64,000 nt of DNA, from assembly GCA_946405135.1 (NCBI GenBank), contig CAMJGD010000013.1:1-64000 (forward strand), read 5' to 3'. Position 1 is the first letter of the stretch. The number at the start of each line of letters is the position of its first letter. The position numbers and the translations under genes were made by a program. The DNA comes from an uncultured Clostridiaceae bacterium (GTDB lineage Bacteria > Bacillota > Clostridia > Clostridiales > Clostridiaceae). A model generated the notes under the pieces. That model saw only the letters and a list, made by a program, of their open reading frames with translations. It made no database searches and was not told the origin of the DNA. Below, piece after piece: positions 33,469 through 41,567 of this stretch.

Positions 33469-34773
33469 TCATATTTCTCCTGTCACTTTTGAAATTAAAT
33501 CATTGTAGTTATAAGCTGCAGGTAAATTTGAGAAAAATGAAAGCTGCTCATATTCAGGTTTCTCAATTTCTTTTACCTTTGATGCAAGTCTATTTTTTAT
33601 GGAGATTTCATCTAAAGGGGTATCCCCATAATACTTACCTTTACAGGTTATAAAGTATTGGGCCCTTTTTACTACTACTCCTAATTTTTTTATATCATCA
33701 AAATTTAATAAATGTACTCTTCTTGATAATAGTATTCTTTTGGCAGACCTAACTCCTACCCCAGGAATTCTCAATAATATTTCATAAGGAGCTTTATTTA
33801 TTTCTACTGGAAAGAGCTTAATATTATTAATAGCCCAATTGGTTTTTGGATCAAAATCCGTGTTGAAATTAGGAGTATCTTCTTTTAAAAGCTCTCTTGC
33901 AGAGAATCCATAAAACCTTAATAACCAGTCTGCTTGATAAAGCCTGTGTTCTCTTAAAAGAGGAGGATTTTTTATATTTGGTAGCTTAGGGTTTTTATTT
34001 ATAGGTACGTAGGCAGAATAATATACTCTTTTAAGATTATAGGCTTTATATAGATTTTCAGATAATTTCATTATCTTAAGATCTGTATCCGGAGTAGCTC
34101 CAATTATAAGTTGAGTACTCTGGCCTCCAGGCACAAAGCTAGGGGTACTTTTTATAATCTTTTTTGTATTTTCAAATTCTTTAATGTTGCTATTTATTAA
34201 TTTCATCGGAGAGAGTATACTGTTTTTGCTCTTTTGAGGAGCTAAAAGTTTAAGACCTGTAGAAGAGGGTAATTCAATGTTTACACTCATTCTATCTGCA
34301 TAAAGTCCTGCCTCTTTGATAAGATGCTCATCTGCTCCAGGTATGGCTTTAACATGAATATAGCCATTAAAGTTATATTGCTTTCTTAATAGTTTTATAG
34401 ATCTTAATAGAAGTTCCATAGTGTAATTTGGATTATTAAATACTGCAGAACTTAAAAACAAACCCTCTATATAATTCCTTTTATAAAAGTTAATGGTAAG
34501 TTCAGCCACTTCTTCAGGAGTAAAAGCAGTTCTTTCAATATCATTACTCATTCTATTAATACAGTAGCTGCAGTCATAGATACAGTAATTTGTAAGCAGT
34601 ATCTTTAATAGAGATATACATCTTCCATCCGGGGTAAAGCTGTGGCATATTCCACTGCTGCAAGCATTTCCAATACCGGAAGGGGTATTTTTTCTATTAC
34701 TTCCACTGGAAGAACAAGAAACATCATATTTAGCAGCATCAGATAATATCCTTAATTTTTCAAGTAATTCCAT
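33469..34773 (-). CDS. Putative DNA modification/repair radical SAM protein, TIGR03916 family
   Basis: 434 residues. The cluster motif is NYCIYDCSYC, followed by the barrel (SSAVFNNPNYTMELLLRSIKLLR, VKAIPGADEHL, VNIELPS). A C-terminal helix-hairpin-helix, LLRIPGVGVRSAKRIL, is a nonspecific DNA-binding motif, which supports a DNA substrate. An N-terminal Cys/Ser-rich segment (KYDVSCSSSGSNRKNTPSG) with GICHSFTPDGRCISLLKILL is typical of the family. ATG 34773 follows AAGGAGATCG. First gene of a two-gene operon lying between two spore-coat modules, which suggests, as with spore photoproduct lyase, a repair role during germination (inference). Confidence 0.86.
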   Translation of the reverse strand: MELLEKLRILSDAAKYDVSCSSSGSNRKNTPSGIGNACSSGICHSFTPDGRCISLLKILLTNYCIYDCSYCINRMSNDIERTAFTPEEVAELTINFYKRNYIEGLFLSSAVFNNPNYTMELLLRSIKLLRKQYNFNGYIHVKAIPGADEHLIKEAGLYADRMSVNIELPSSTGLKLLAPQKSKNSILSPMKLINSNIKEFENTKKIIKSTPSFVPGGQSTQLIIGATPDTDLKIMKLSENLYKAYNLKRVYYSAYVPINKNPKLPNIKNPPLLREHRLYQADWLLRFYGFSARELLKEDTPNFNTDFDPKTNWAINNIKLFPVEINKAPYEILLRIPGVGVRSAKRILLSRRVHLLNFDDIKKLGVVVKRAQYFITCKGKYYGDTPLDEISIKNRLASKVKEIEKPEYEQLSFFSNLPAAYNYNDLISKVTGEI

Positions 34774-34851
34774 AATATCGATCTCCTTGTCAATATATAT
34801 AAATTATAGCAAACATAAGTTCGCATGTAAATATATAAAACAAAAAATAAA

Positions 34852-34956
34852 GGGCTGTGGCACAAAAGAATTCATATACAATATATTGATTTATAAATTA
34901 AAAATTCGCACAATATATTGTAGTATTTATTCTTAATGCCACAGTCCCAAATTTTA
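34852..34956 (-). repeat. Long imperfect inverted repeat, terminator of the glycosyltransferase gene
   Basis: GGGCTGTGGCA (34852-34862) pairs with TGCCACAGTCCC (34937-34948). Inside, a second CAATATATTG-centred region continues the pairing with mismatches, giving arms of roughly 35-40 bases and an AT loop. On the minus strand the outer stem is followed by T-rich sequence. It can terminate the upstream glycosyltransferase transcript; its length and the internal repeat suggest a dispersed element. Confidence 0.6.
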
Positions 34957-34988
34957 TTAATAATATTTACAAAAAAAGTCTATAGTTT

Positions 34989-36113
34989 TTAAAAGTTATT
35001 AGTCATCTTGTTATAAGCTATAATGGTTTTTTCGGCAGTATTTTTCCAACTAAATTCAGAATTTTTTATTATGCCTTTTAATATTAACTTTTGTCTTAAA
35101 TCTTCATCTTCAAGAATATTTATAATAGCATGATAAAGCTCTTCTATATCATGGGGACTTATGAGGAGAGCACTATCATCCAAAATTTCTGGTATAGAAG
35201 TGACATTTGATGCTATAACAGGAGTTCCACAGGCCATGGCTTCCAAGGGGGGAAGACCAAAACCTTCATAAAAAGAAGGATATACAAATATTTCTGCTCC
35301 ATTATATAGTATAGGAAGATCTTCTAAAGGTATGAATCCTGGGAATATAACATTATGACTTAAATTATATTTTTCAACTTCAGCCTTATATAAGTCATAG
35401 GATATGCCTTTTTTACCGGCTATAACCAAAGATAAATCAGGAAATTTTTTTACTACTTTACTGAAAGCTTGTATAAGACCTAATATATTTTTTCTAGGAC
35501 TAAAACCTCCTACATATAGCAGATAGTCCCCATCTATGTCGTAGTTTTTCACTAATATTTTTTTACATAATTCTTTATCTAAAGGCATATATATTTTTTC
35601 ACTGGCTAGATAGGTTACAAAAATCTTTTCTTTGGGAAAATTAAAAGCGTTTGCTATATCATTCTTTGAAAAGTTAGATACGGTTATTATACCATCGCAT
35701 CTAGATACAATAGAAGGAATCTCTTCATGGAAGATTTTAAGATATCTTTCACTTACAGTTTCTGGCATTTTATAAGGAATTATATCGTGCAGTGTTATGG
35801 TTAGAGCACAGTCTTTTTTTTCAGGAAGTCCTACTCCATTTTGAGGTACATGGTAAATGTCTACATCTCCTTGCTCCAATATATTTGGTATATTAACTTC
35901 ATCCCAAAAGTTTCCAAATTCATTCTCTGTTATATTTACTATCTTAAAATTACTTTTGAAGTTTATATCATTGCTGCAGCATTGGGGCATAAATATCATA
36001 TATTTATTTAAGTTGTCTAAAGAATTTATTGAATCTATTAATTGATGGGTGTAAGTACCTATACCTGTTCCTCTATACCATTTGGCGGCTCTTCCATCCA
36101 GTCCTATTTTCAT
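34989..36113 (-). CDS. Glycosyltransferase family 4-type, CotSA-like (second divergent pair)
   Basis: 374-residue GT-B enzyme, paralogue of 28476-29591: MKIGLDGRAAKWYRGTGIGTYT, DIYHVPQNGVG, TLHDIIPYKMPETVS, LYVGGFSPRKN and YEGFGLPPLEAMACGTPVIAS are shared almost position for position. The middle acceptor-binding part differs more, so the acceptor may differ. ATG 36113 follows AAAGGAAATC. Divergent from a CotS-family gene 106 bases away, repeating the layout of the first pair. Probably modifies the spore coat or surface. Confidence 0.85.
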   Translation of the reverse strand: MKIGLDGRAAKWYRGTGIGTYTHQLIDSINSLDNLNKYMIFMPQCCSNDINFKSNFKIVNITENEFGNFWDEVNIPNILEQGDVDIYHVPQNGVGLPEKKDCALTITLHDIIPYKMPETVSERYLKIFHEEIPSIVSRCDGIITVSNFSKNDIANAFNFPKEKIFVTYLASEKIYMPLDKELCKKILVKNYDIDGDYLLYVGGFSPRKNILGLIQAFSKVVKKFPDLSLVIAGKKGISYDLYKAEVEKYNLSHNVIFPGFIPLEDLPILYNGAEIFVYPSFYEGFGLPPLEAMACGTPVIASNVTSIPEILDDSALLISPHDIEELYHAIINILEDEDLRQKLILKGIIKNSEFSWKNTAEKTIIAYNKMTNNF

Positions 36114-36219
36114 AAATGATTTCCTTTCGTGATAACTATAATTTATTATATTAGCAACATACTAAAAGTGTTAATAAATACAGTACCTTGTTCATATAAA
36201 TTATAAGGGGGTGATTATT

Positions 36220-37224
36220 ATGATGAGAGAATTTGAAATAGAAAGACAGTTTAATATAAAAATTGAAAGTATTAAACCCAATAAAGGAGTATATCATCTA
36301 AAAACTGATAAAGGAGATAAATGTTTAAAAAAGATTAACTATGGTACTCAAAAACTTTTATTTGTATATGGTGCAAAAGAACACTTAATAAGAAATGGTT
36401 TTGACAGAGTGGATAGATATTGTATGAATTTAGATGGAGAACCTTATGCTCTAGTAAATGAGGATCTTTATACTCTATCAGAATGGATTGAAGGAAGAGA
36501 ATGCGATTTTCGTGATATAGAAGATGTGATAAGGGCTTCACAAAATCTGGCACTTATGCATAGTGCATCTAAAGGCTATGAACCTCCTGAAAACAGTAAA
36601 CTTAAAAGCGATCTTGAAAGATGGCCTCATCTTATGGAAAAGAGAGTTAAGTCCTTTGACAAGATGAGGGATATGGCAAGAAAGAAAAATAATAGAAGCA
36701 CTTTTGATATAGATTATATAAAGTCTATGCAGTTTTATAAGGACTTAGGTAAGAGGGCTATGAATGTACTTAAGACTTCAGAGTATATGAACTTATGTAA
36801 AAGCACAGAAATGGATAAGGGATTTTGTCATCATGATTATACCTGTCATAATATAATAATTACAGAAAAAGGTGAGGTTAATGTAATAGATTTTGATTAT
36901 TGTAAGAGAGAAGTAAGAACCTATGATATATCTAATTTTATGATAAAAGTTTTAAAAAGAGTAGACTGGAATATGGAATTTGCAAAAGCTATAATAGATT
37001 CTTATAATTCTGTAGATAGTTTGCTGGAGGAAGAGTATAGATTGATATTTTCCTTCTTGCTTTTTCCTCAAAGATTTTGGAGACTTTCTAATAGATTTTA
37101 TTATAATGAAGTAAATTGGGGACAAAATACCTTTAGCAATAAATTAGATGAGCTAAAAAAAGAACAGGATAACTACTTAAGATTTATAGAGGAATTTAAG
37201 CAAGTTTATAATCAAAAGGAATAA
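36220..37224 (+). CDS. CotS-family spore coat protein (kinase-like fold)
   Basis: 334 residues. CLKKINYGTQKLLFVYGAKEHL in the N-lobe, LSEWIEGRECDF hinge, CHHDYTCHNIIITEKGEVNVIDFDYC with intact HxDxxxxN and DxD motifs. Start ATG 36220 after AAGGGGGTG; GTG 36211 falls inside the ribosome binding site. Divergent partner of the second CotSA-like glycosyltransferase. The long K/R-rich segment at about 140-175 (KRVKSFDKMRDMARKKNN) is a family feature. Confidence 0.84.
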   Translation: MMREFEIERQFNIKIESIKPNKGVYHLKTDKGDKCLKKINYGTQKLLFVYGAKEHLIRNGFDRVDRYCMNLDGEPYALVNEDLYTLSEWIEGRECDFRDIEDVIRASQNLALMHSASKGYEPPENSKLKSDLERWPHLMEKRVKSFDKMRDMARKKNNRSTFDIDYIKSMQFYKDLGKRAMNVLKTSEYMNLCKSTEMDKGFCHHDYTCHNIIITEKGEVNVIDFDYCKREVRTYDISNFMIKVLKRVDWNMEFAKAIIDSYNSVDSLLEEEYRLIFSFLLFPQRFWRLSNRFYYNEVNWGQNTFSNKLDELKKEQDNYLRFIEEFKQVYNQKE

Positions 37225-37246
37225 TAATGTTAAACCACGAGGATCT

Positions 37247-37276
37247 CCATGCAATATTGATATTTGCATGGTTTTC
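37247..37276 (+). terminator. Terminator after the second CotS module
   Basis: CCATGCAA pairs perfectly with TTGCATGG around a 9-nt loop, followed by TTTTCTGTT. Confidence 0.65.
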
Positions 37277-37397
37277 TGTTATTCTACACTATTATAATGA
37301 CAAATATAGCATCAGTTAACTAAATACAACTATTTACTTTTTATTCCTCTATATTATAATTATAGTATGATATATATTATTTTGGAGAAATTTTGAA

Positions 37398-37781
37398 ATG
37401 AAGAAAATATTATTGAGAAAATTTTCTATAAATATAATTTTATTATTTTTACTTCTAAGAATACCCTACGGCTGTAATGAAGTAAAATTAGTAAAGTCAA
37501 ATCCATTTAGTGATAAGGGCAGTGGCAGCTATATTATTTTTTATGTAGAAAATGCAAACCTTTATATAAATAAATATAAAGATAAAGAAGATTTTCCTAA
37601 TAACGGAAGAATCTTTACTTTTATTTTCTCTATTAATTTTTATATATTTTCTTTAGTCCTTTTTAGATATAAAAATATATATTTTAAAAATTTCATTCAA
37701 GATTTAAGAAAAATGATACGAAGGCTTATAACAATAAGATTTGAAGGGAGTTTTTATAAAATTGACAATCTCTTTTCGTAG
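37398..37781 (+). CDS. Hypothetical small membrane protein
   Basis: 127 residues, no family recognised. Hydrophobic segment near the N-terminus (INIILLFLLLRIPYGC), which may be a signal or a lipobox-like IPYGC, a polar middle and a second hydrophobic stretch (FTFIFSINFYIFSLVLF). The C-terminus is basic. ATG 37398 has GGAG 11 bases upstream, a weak site. The gene reads into the 39-residue ORF that follows after 23 bases. It could be a real fast-evolving gene or a chance ORF in AT-rich DNA. Confidence 0.45.
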   Translation: MKKILLRKFSINIILLFLLLRIPYGCNEVKLVKSNPFSDKGSGSYIIFYVENANLYINKYKDKEDFPNNGRIFTFIFSINFYIFSLVLFRYKNIYFKNFIQDLRKMIRRLITIRFEGSFYKIDNLFS

Positions 37782-37804
37782 TTTTTGCGGAAGGAGGTAA
37801 GTAC

Positions 37805-37924
37805 ATGGGAAAAGAAAGTATTTTGGTTACTGTAGCTATAGTGGCATTTGTATTGTTAGCTGTAGGAAATCATTTCTATAGCAAAAAGCATGACAGTATA
37901 GATGTTAAAGAGAAAGATAAATAG
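37805..37924 (+). CDS. 39-residue single-pass membrane peptide
   Basis: A short ORF with an excellent ribosome binding site (GGAAGGAGG, 7 bases before the ATG). Product: a short N-terminus, one hydrophobic helix (ILVTVAIVAFVLLAVG) and a charged tail (YSKKHDSIDVKEKDK). A terminator follows. The strong start signal makes it more credible than its size suggests. Function unknown; similar single-pass peptides are common in sporulating cells. Confidence 0.6.
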   Translation: MGKESILVTVAIVAFVLLAVGNHFYSKKHDSIDVKEKDK

Positions 37925-37961
37925 TATAGGAATATTCTATATTTAACATATAAAAAGCTAT

Positions 37962-38028
37962 AGAGAGCTTGTCAAGCTAGGTAAGTTATTAATTATATTT
38001 ATCCAAGCTGGCAAGCTCTATTTTTATT
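37962..38028 (+). terminator. Terminator before yabG
   Basis: AGAGCTTGTCAAGCT and AGCTGGCAAGCTCT pair with one bulge around an AT-rich loop; TATTTTTATTT follows. Confidence 0.7.
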
Positions 38029-38107
38029 TAATGAAATGATAAGCGTTGTATCAAGTATTGGTTTGTTTCATATTATGTAATATAAAAAATACAATTAAGG
38101 AGTAGTT

Positions 38108-38968
38108 ATGGGCATAGGAGATATAGTAGTAAGAAAGTCTTATGGCAAGGATATCACTTTTAAAGTAATTGATATAAAAGAGAATGAAAAGGAGGCAGTA
38201 TATATACTTAAAGGAATAAATCTTAGAATAATTGCAGATGCACCTTTAGAGGACCTGGAAGTAGTCAAAGCAGGATTTACTGGAGAAAAGGATGAGGTAT
38301 TTAATAGACAAGTCAATGATAGAATAAAACAGATAATGGTAAGCCGAGTAGATTTAAGAGGAATGCATAGAGCTAATAAGATAGTTCCTACAAAAGAACT
38401 TGTATTCGGGAGGCCTGGTAAAATACTGCATGTAGACGGAGATCCAGGTTATCTTGATAATTGTTTAAAGGTTTATAAACAGCTTTTACTTCATGCAGAG
38501 GGGGAAGTGGTAAAGGAAAGTGAACAGCCTAAAGTAATTGTAGATATGGTAAAGCAAGTAAAGCCAGATATTGTAGTACTTACAGGACATGATGGAATTA
38601 TGAAAGATGCCAAAGATTATTTAGATCTAAATAATTATAGAAATTCAAGATATTTTGTTGAATCTGTTTCTGCTCTTAGAAATCTTAATTCCAGCTATGA
38701 CGAACTTGTAATATTTGCGGGAGCATGTCAATCTTGTTATGAAAAAATATTAGATGCAGGTGCTAATTTTGCAAGTTCACCTAATAGAGTATTGATACAT
38801 TGTTTAGATCCTGTGTTTGTATGTGAGAAAATAGCTTATTCCAATATAGACAAAGTAGTTCCAATCCACGAAGTACTAGAAAACACCATAACAGGAACTA
38901 AGGGTATAGGAGGACTACAGACTAGGGGTAAATATAGAGAAGGTTATCCTAAATCACCCTATATTTAA
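38108..38968 (+). CDS. yabG: Sporulation-specific protease YabG
   Basis: 286-residue cysteine protease that trims spore coat and cortex-associated proteins during sporulation and, in clostridia, pre-pro-germination factors. Family landmarks are the N-terminal MGIGDIVVRKSYGKDI, GKILHVDGDPGYLD, VVLTGHDG (His) and FAGACQSCYE (candidate catalytic Cys), followed by NFASSPNRVLIHCLDPVFV. Full length. ATG 38108 follows AAGGAG. CATATTATG (38069-38077) is close to a sigma-K -10, consistent with late mother-cell expression, though the match is imperfect. yabG-veg-sipL is a conserved clostridial order. Confidence 0.92.
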   Translation: MGIGDIVVRKSYGKDITFKVIDIKENEKEAVYILKGINLRIIADAPLEDLEVVKAGFTGEKDEVFNRQVNDRIKQIMVSRVDLRGMHRANKIVPTKELVFGRPGKILHVDGDPGYLDNCLKVYKQLLLHAEGEVVKESEQPKVIVDMVKQVKPDIVVLTGHDGIMKDAKDYLDLNNYRNSRYFVESVSALRNLNSSYDELVIFAGACQSCYEKILDAGANFASSPNRVLIHCLDPVFVCEKIAYSNIDKVVPIHEVLENTITGTKGIGGLQTRGKYREGYPKSPYI

Positions 38969-38978
38969 AATAGGTATA

Positions 38979-39016
38979 AGAGATATTCAAAGTTATGAGA
39001 ATATCTCTGTTTTTTA
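38979..39016 (+). terminator. Terminator after yabG
   Basis: AGAGATATTC (38979-38988) pairs perfectly with GAATATCTCT (38999-39008), followed by GTTTTTT. Confidence 0.85.
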
Positions 39017-39096
39017 TTAATAGGGGTATAAGTATTTATATTTTTGTTAATAATATAAAAGATAGAGATTTAGATTATATTAATAAAAAAATTACA

Positions 39097-39166
39097 TTGA
39101 CAAAAATGGGTAGTAAGTGTTAAAATTATAAGTCTATTTGACACACTATTTATTATAATATATAAT
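39097..39166 (+). promoter_or_regulatory. Tandem sigma-A promoters of veg
   Basis: Proximal promoter: TTGACA (39138-39143), 17-bp spacer, TATAAT (39161-39166), a perfect consensus. Distal promoter: TTGACA (39097-39102), 18-bp spacer, TAAAAT (39121-39126). This mirrors the two strong veg promoters known in Bacillus subtilis. Confidence 0.85.
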
Positions 39167-39190
39167 ATAATTAGGAAAGAGGGTGTTTGT

Positions 39191-39424
39191 ATGGAAAAGG
39201 TAAGGACCTTGGCCTCCATAAGAGAGGATATCGAAAGCCATATAGGTGAAAAGGTAACTTTAAAAGCCAATGGAGGGAGAAGAAAAGTTCTTATAAATAA
39301 AGGAGTTCTCGAAGAAACTTATCCTAGTATTTTTGTGATAAGACTTGAGGATGACACCCAAAGGACAGTGACATATAGTTATTCTGATGTATTAACAAAG
39401 ACAGTTCAAATTGTATTTGCGTGA
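39191..39424 (+). CDS. veg: Veg protein
   Basis: 77-residue conserved Firmicute protein beginning EKVRTLASIREDIESHIGEKVTLKANGGRRK, with a beta-rich C-terminus typical of Veg. In Bacillus it influences biofilm matrix gene expression; in clostridia its role is unclear. ATG 39191 follows GAAAGAGGGTG. Two strong promoters upstream and a terminator downstream make it a highly expressed single gene. Confidence 0.9.
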   Translation: MEKVRTLASIREDIESHIGEKVTLKANGGRRKVLINKGVLEETYPSIFVIRLEDDTQRTVTYSYSDVLTKTVQIVFA

Positions 39425-39438
39425 TAACATATTTAAAT

Positions 39439-39475
39439 AAAAAACTCCGTAGTTTTCTACTGGAGTTTTTTATTT
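39439..39475 (+). terminator. Terminator after veg
   Basis: AAAAAACTCC pairs with GGAGTTTTTT around a 13-nt loop; T-rich tail. Confidence 0.88.
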
Positions 39476-39546
39476 GTATTTACTATAAAAGTGTAATTGA
39501 TGTCATGTGTATATTTTAGCTAAAAATCAATTATATTAAAAAACAA

Positions 39547-39635
39547 CAAAAAAATGAAAGATGGAGGGGTTCCATCTTTCAACTATGGTATAAAAGGGTA
39601 TTGAGAATTTATGAGAGGTTATATGGTCAATAACT
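39547..39635 (-). ncRNA. Predicted small RNA, about 90 nt, between veg and sipL
   Basis: On the minus strand, TTGACA (39670-39665), a 17-bp spacer and TATTAT (39647-39642) predict a start near 39635. About 55 bases later a perfect 11-bp stem (39581-39571 with 39565-39555) with loop ACCCC is followed by seven T residues: a textbook terminator. No ORF with a ribosome binding site lies between. The RNA would carry CCTCTC and CCCCTCC stretches, complementary to Shine-Dalgarno sequences, as in C-rich-loop regulatory RNAs of Gram-positive bacteria. The plus strand has no T run after the hairpin, so it is not a veg terminator. Confidence 0.6.
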
Positions 39636-39835
39636 ATTATTATAATAAGACAAAATTTGATATTTGTCAACAATTAATTTTAAAAATATAATGTTTTTTG
39701 TATTAAAATGTATAAAATTACTTCTGCTGTTTTAAGAACATTATCCTTGAGTTAAATATATATTTTTAACTATGTAGAATATTTTCAGGGTAATAAAAAT
39801 ATATATATTAATAGGTATTTTATGGGAGGGATAAT

Positions 39836-41401
39836 ATGGCGGAGATAGATCTTATTAGAGAAAATATAGAATATGAACAATTGCTAGGGGAGGGCACTGC
39901 AGATACTGTATTAAGGGGAGAATATTTAATACCTGACACTCATCCAGATCTATTAGAAATTTTAACGCTAGATGCAAAACCTATAATAATAAACAAGGAC
40001 ATAATGCAGGATAAAGTTTATGTGGAAGGACGTATAGAATACAATATACTTTATCTTTCAAAAGAAGAAGAGAAAATGGCAGTTCAAAGCGTGGGCTATA
40101 GCGATAAGTTTTCCAATTATATAGACATATCTGGAGCTGAACATAATATGGATTGTGAAGCTGAATGCTATATAGAACATATCGAAGCATCTATAATGAA
40201 TGAAAGAAAAGTAAACTTAGAAGGTATAATTAAGTTAAAGGTGGATGTATTTAAAAATTATCAATATGAAGTAGTAAAAGATATAGATTCTTCTGAAAAT
40301 GTTCAAATGTTAAAAAAGCCTTATATTATCGACAAGATAGTAGAAAATTCATTCCATTATTTGGATGCTAAATCCACTATGAAAGTTAGCATGGACAAAC
40401 CACAGATAGGAAAAATTTTAAAACATGATTTATGTATTCATAAAAAGGATACAAAAGTATTTGACAATAAAATTCAGATTTCAGCTTTTGCCAAGATAGA
40501 AATATTATATAGAGGAATGGATACAAGAGATGTATTTTATCTTGATGATGATGTTTATATAAGTCAAGACATTGATATAGAAGGATTAACTCCTGATATG
40601 CAGTGCATGAGCGATTTTCTATTAGATAATATAGATTTGGATATAAAACAGGATGATTTAGGTGAAAACAGGATAGTAGATGCGGAAGCAAAAATTAAAG
40701 TAAATGTAAAGGTGATTAACAAAGAAAAATTTGACGTGATAGAAGATGCTTATTCTTCTCAGTGTCTAATGGAACTATGTAAGGAAAAATATAATTTAAA
40801 TGTGCTACACGGGCATAATTATTGTGATACTATAGTTAAGGAAAATATAGAATTAGATAAGGAAGCTCCTATACCAGTCCAAATATTAATGTGTAGTGGA
40901 GAAGTGTGTATTACAGATAAAAAGCTAGTGGAGAATAAAGCTGTAGTAGATGGAGTTGTTAATGTAGATGTGCTTTATAGGAGTAATGACGACAGTAGAT
41001 ATTTGCATAAGGTTAGTGAAGAAATTCCTTTTAATTGTTCTGTAGACATACCTGGAACAAAGATAGATATGTTGTGTTTTTCAAAAGCTTTTGTAGATAA
41101 TATAGAAGCTAATATAGAAGCTAATACCATAGGTATTAAAGCTATAGTAAAAGTATGTGCGAAGGTTACTTATACTACAGAAAAAGAGTTTTTAGTTTCT
41201 ATAAACAAGTTAGAAGAAGCAATTCCAGATAAAAAAGCAAGTATAACCATATATGTAGTTCAGCCAGGAGATACCTTATGGAATATAGCTAAAAGATATT
41301 TTACTTGCGTAGATGAAATAGTTAAAATAAATAATATAGAAAATGCTGACTTAATAAAACCAGGAGATAAAATCATAATACCTGGAAGAGCAATAATTTA
41401 G
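39836..41401 (+). CDS. sipL: SipL, spore morphogenesis protein (DUF3794 repeats plus LysM)
   Basis: 521 residues. Clostridial functional counterpart of SpoVID: binds the coat basement protein SpoIVA and is needed to encase the forespore. Several DUF3794-type repeats fill residues 1-450 (for example VYVEGRIEYNILYLSKEE, FAKIEILYRGMDTRDVFYLDDDV, VVDGVVNVDVLYRSND). A C-terminal LysM domain (about 472-517) reads VVQPGDTLWNIAKRYF...INNIENADLIKPGDKIIIPG. Length and layout match SipL of C. difficile (LysM is the SpoIVA contact). ATG 39836 follows GGGAGGG. It should be expressed in the mother cell (sigma-E), but I could not point to a clear sigma-E promoter. Confidence 0.92.
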   Translation: MAEIDLIRENIEYEQLLGEGTADTVLRGEYLIPDTHPDLLEILTLDAKPIIINKDIMQDKVYVEGRIEYNILYLSKEEEKMAVQSVGYSDKFSNYIDISGAEHNMDCEAECYIEHIEASIMNERKVNLEGIIKLKVDVFKNYQYEVVKDIDSSENVQMLKKPYIIDKIVENSFHYLDAKSTMKVSMDKPQIGKILKHDLCIHKKDTKVFDNKIQISAFAKIEILYRGMDTRDVFYLDDDVYISQDIDIEGLTPDMQCMSDFLLDNIDLDIKQDDLGENRIVDAEAKIKVNVKVINKEKFDVIEDAYSSQCLMELCKEKYNLNVLHGHNYCDTIVKENIELDKEAPIPVQILMCSGEVCITDKKLVENKAVVDGVVNVDVLYRSNDDSRYLHKVSEEIPFNCSVDIPGTKIDMLCFSKAFVDNIEANIEANTIGIKAIVKVCAKVTYTTEKEFLVSINKLEEAIPDKKASITIYVVQPGDTLWNIAKRYFTCVDEIVKINNIENADLIKPGDKIIIPGRAII

Positions 41402-41407
41402 TATATA

Positions 41408-41467
41408 GAGCTTGCCTTGTTAAATAAATCTTTAAGTAAATTTATTTAAAAGGCTAGCTCATTTTTT
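41408..41467 (+). terminator. Terminator after sipL
   Basis: GAGCTTGCCTT...TTAAATAAA and TTTATTTAA...AAGGCTAGCTC form a long stem with one internal loop, followed by ATTTTTTATG. Confidence 0.75.
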
Positions 41468-41567
41468 ATGCTGCTTTTTCCACTTCTTAACACTTGAACT
41501 AGGCTTTTTTGAATAATAATTAATAATTTGGTTAAAATAAAAAATACGAATATAAGGAGTGGTATAT

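Noticed and set aside
34852..34868. Sigma-54 promoter (TGGCAC) for the activator at 55142
   Set aside because: TGGCAC is present in the hairpin but no TTGC element follows at the required spacing.
39555..39581. Second terminator of veg on the plus strand
   Set aside because: veg already has a strong terminator at 39439-39475, and this hairpin has no T run after it on the plus strand, whereas on the minus strand it has U7.
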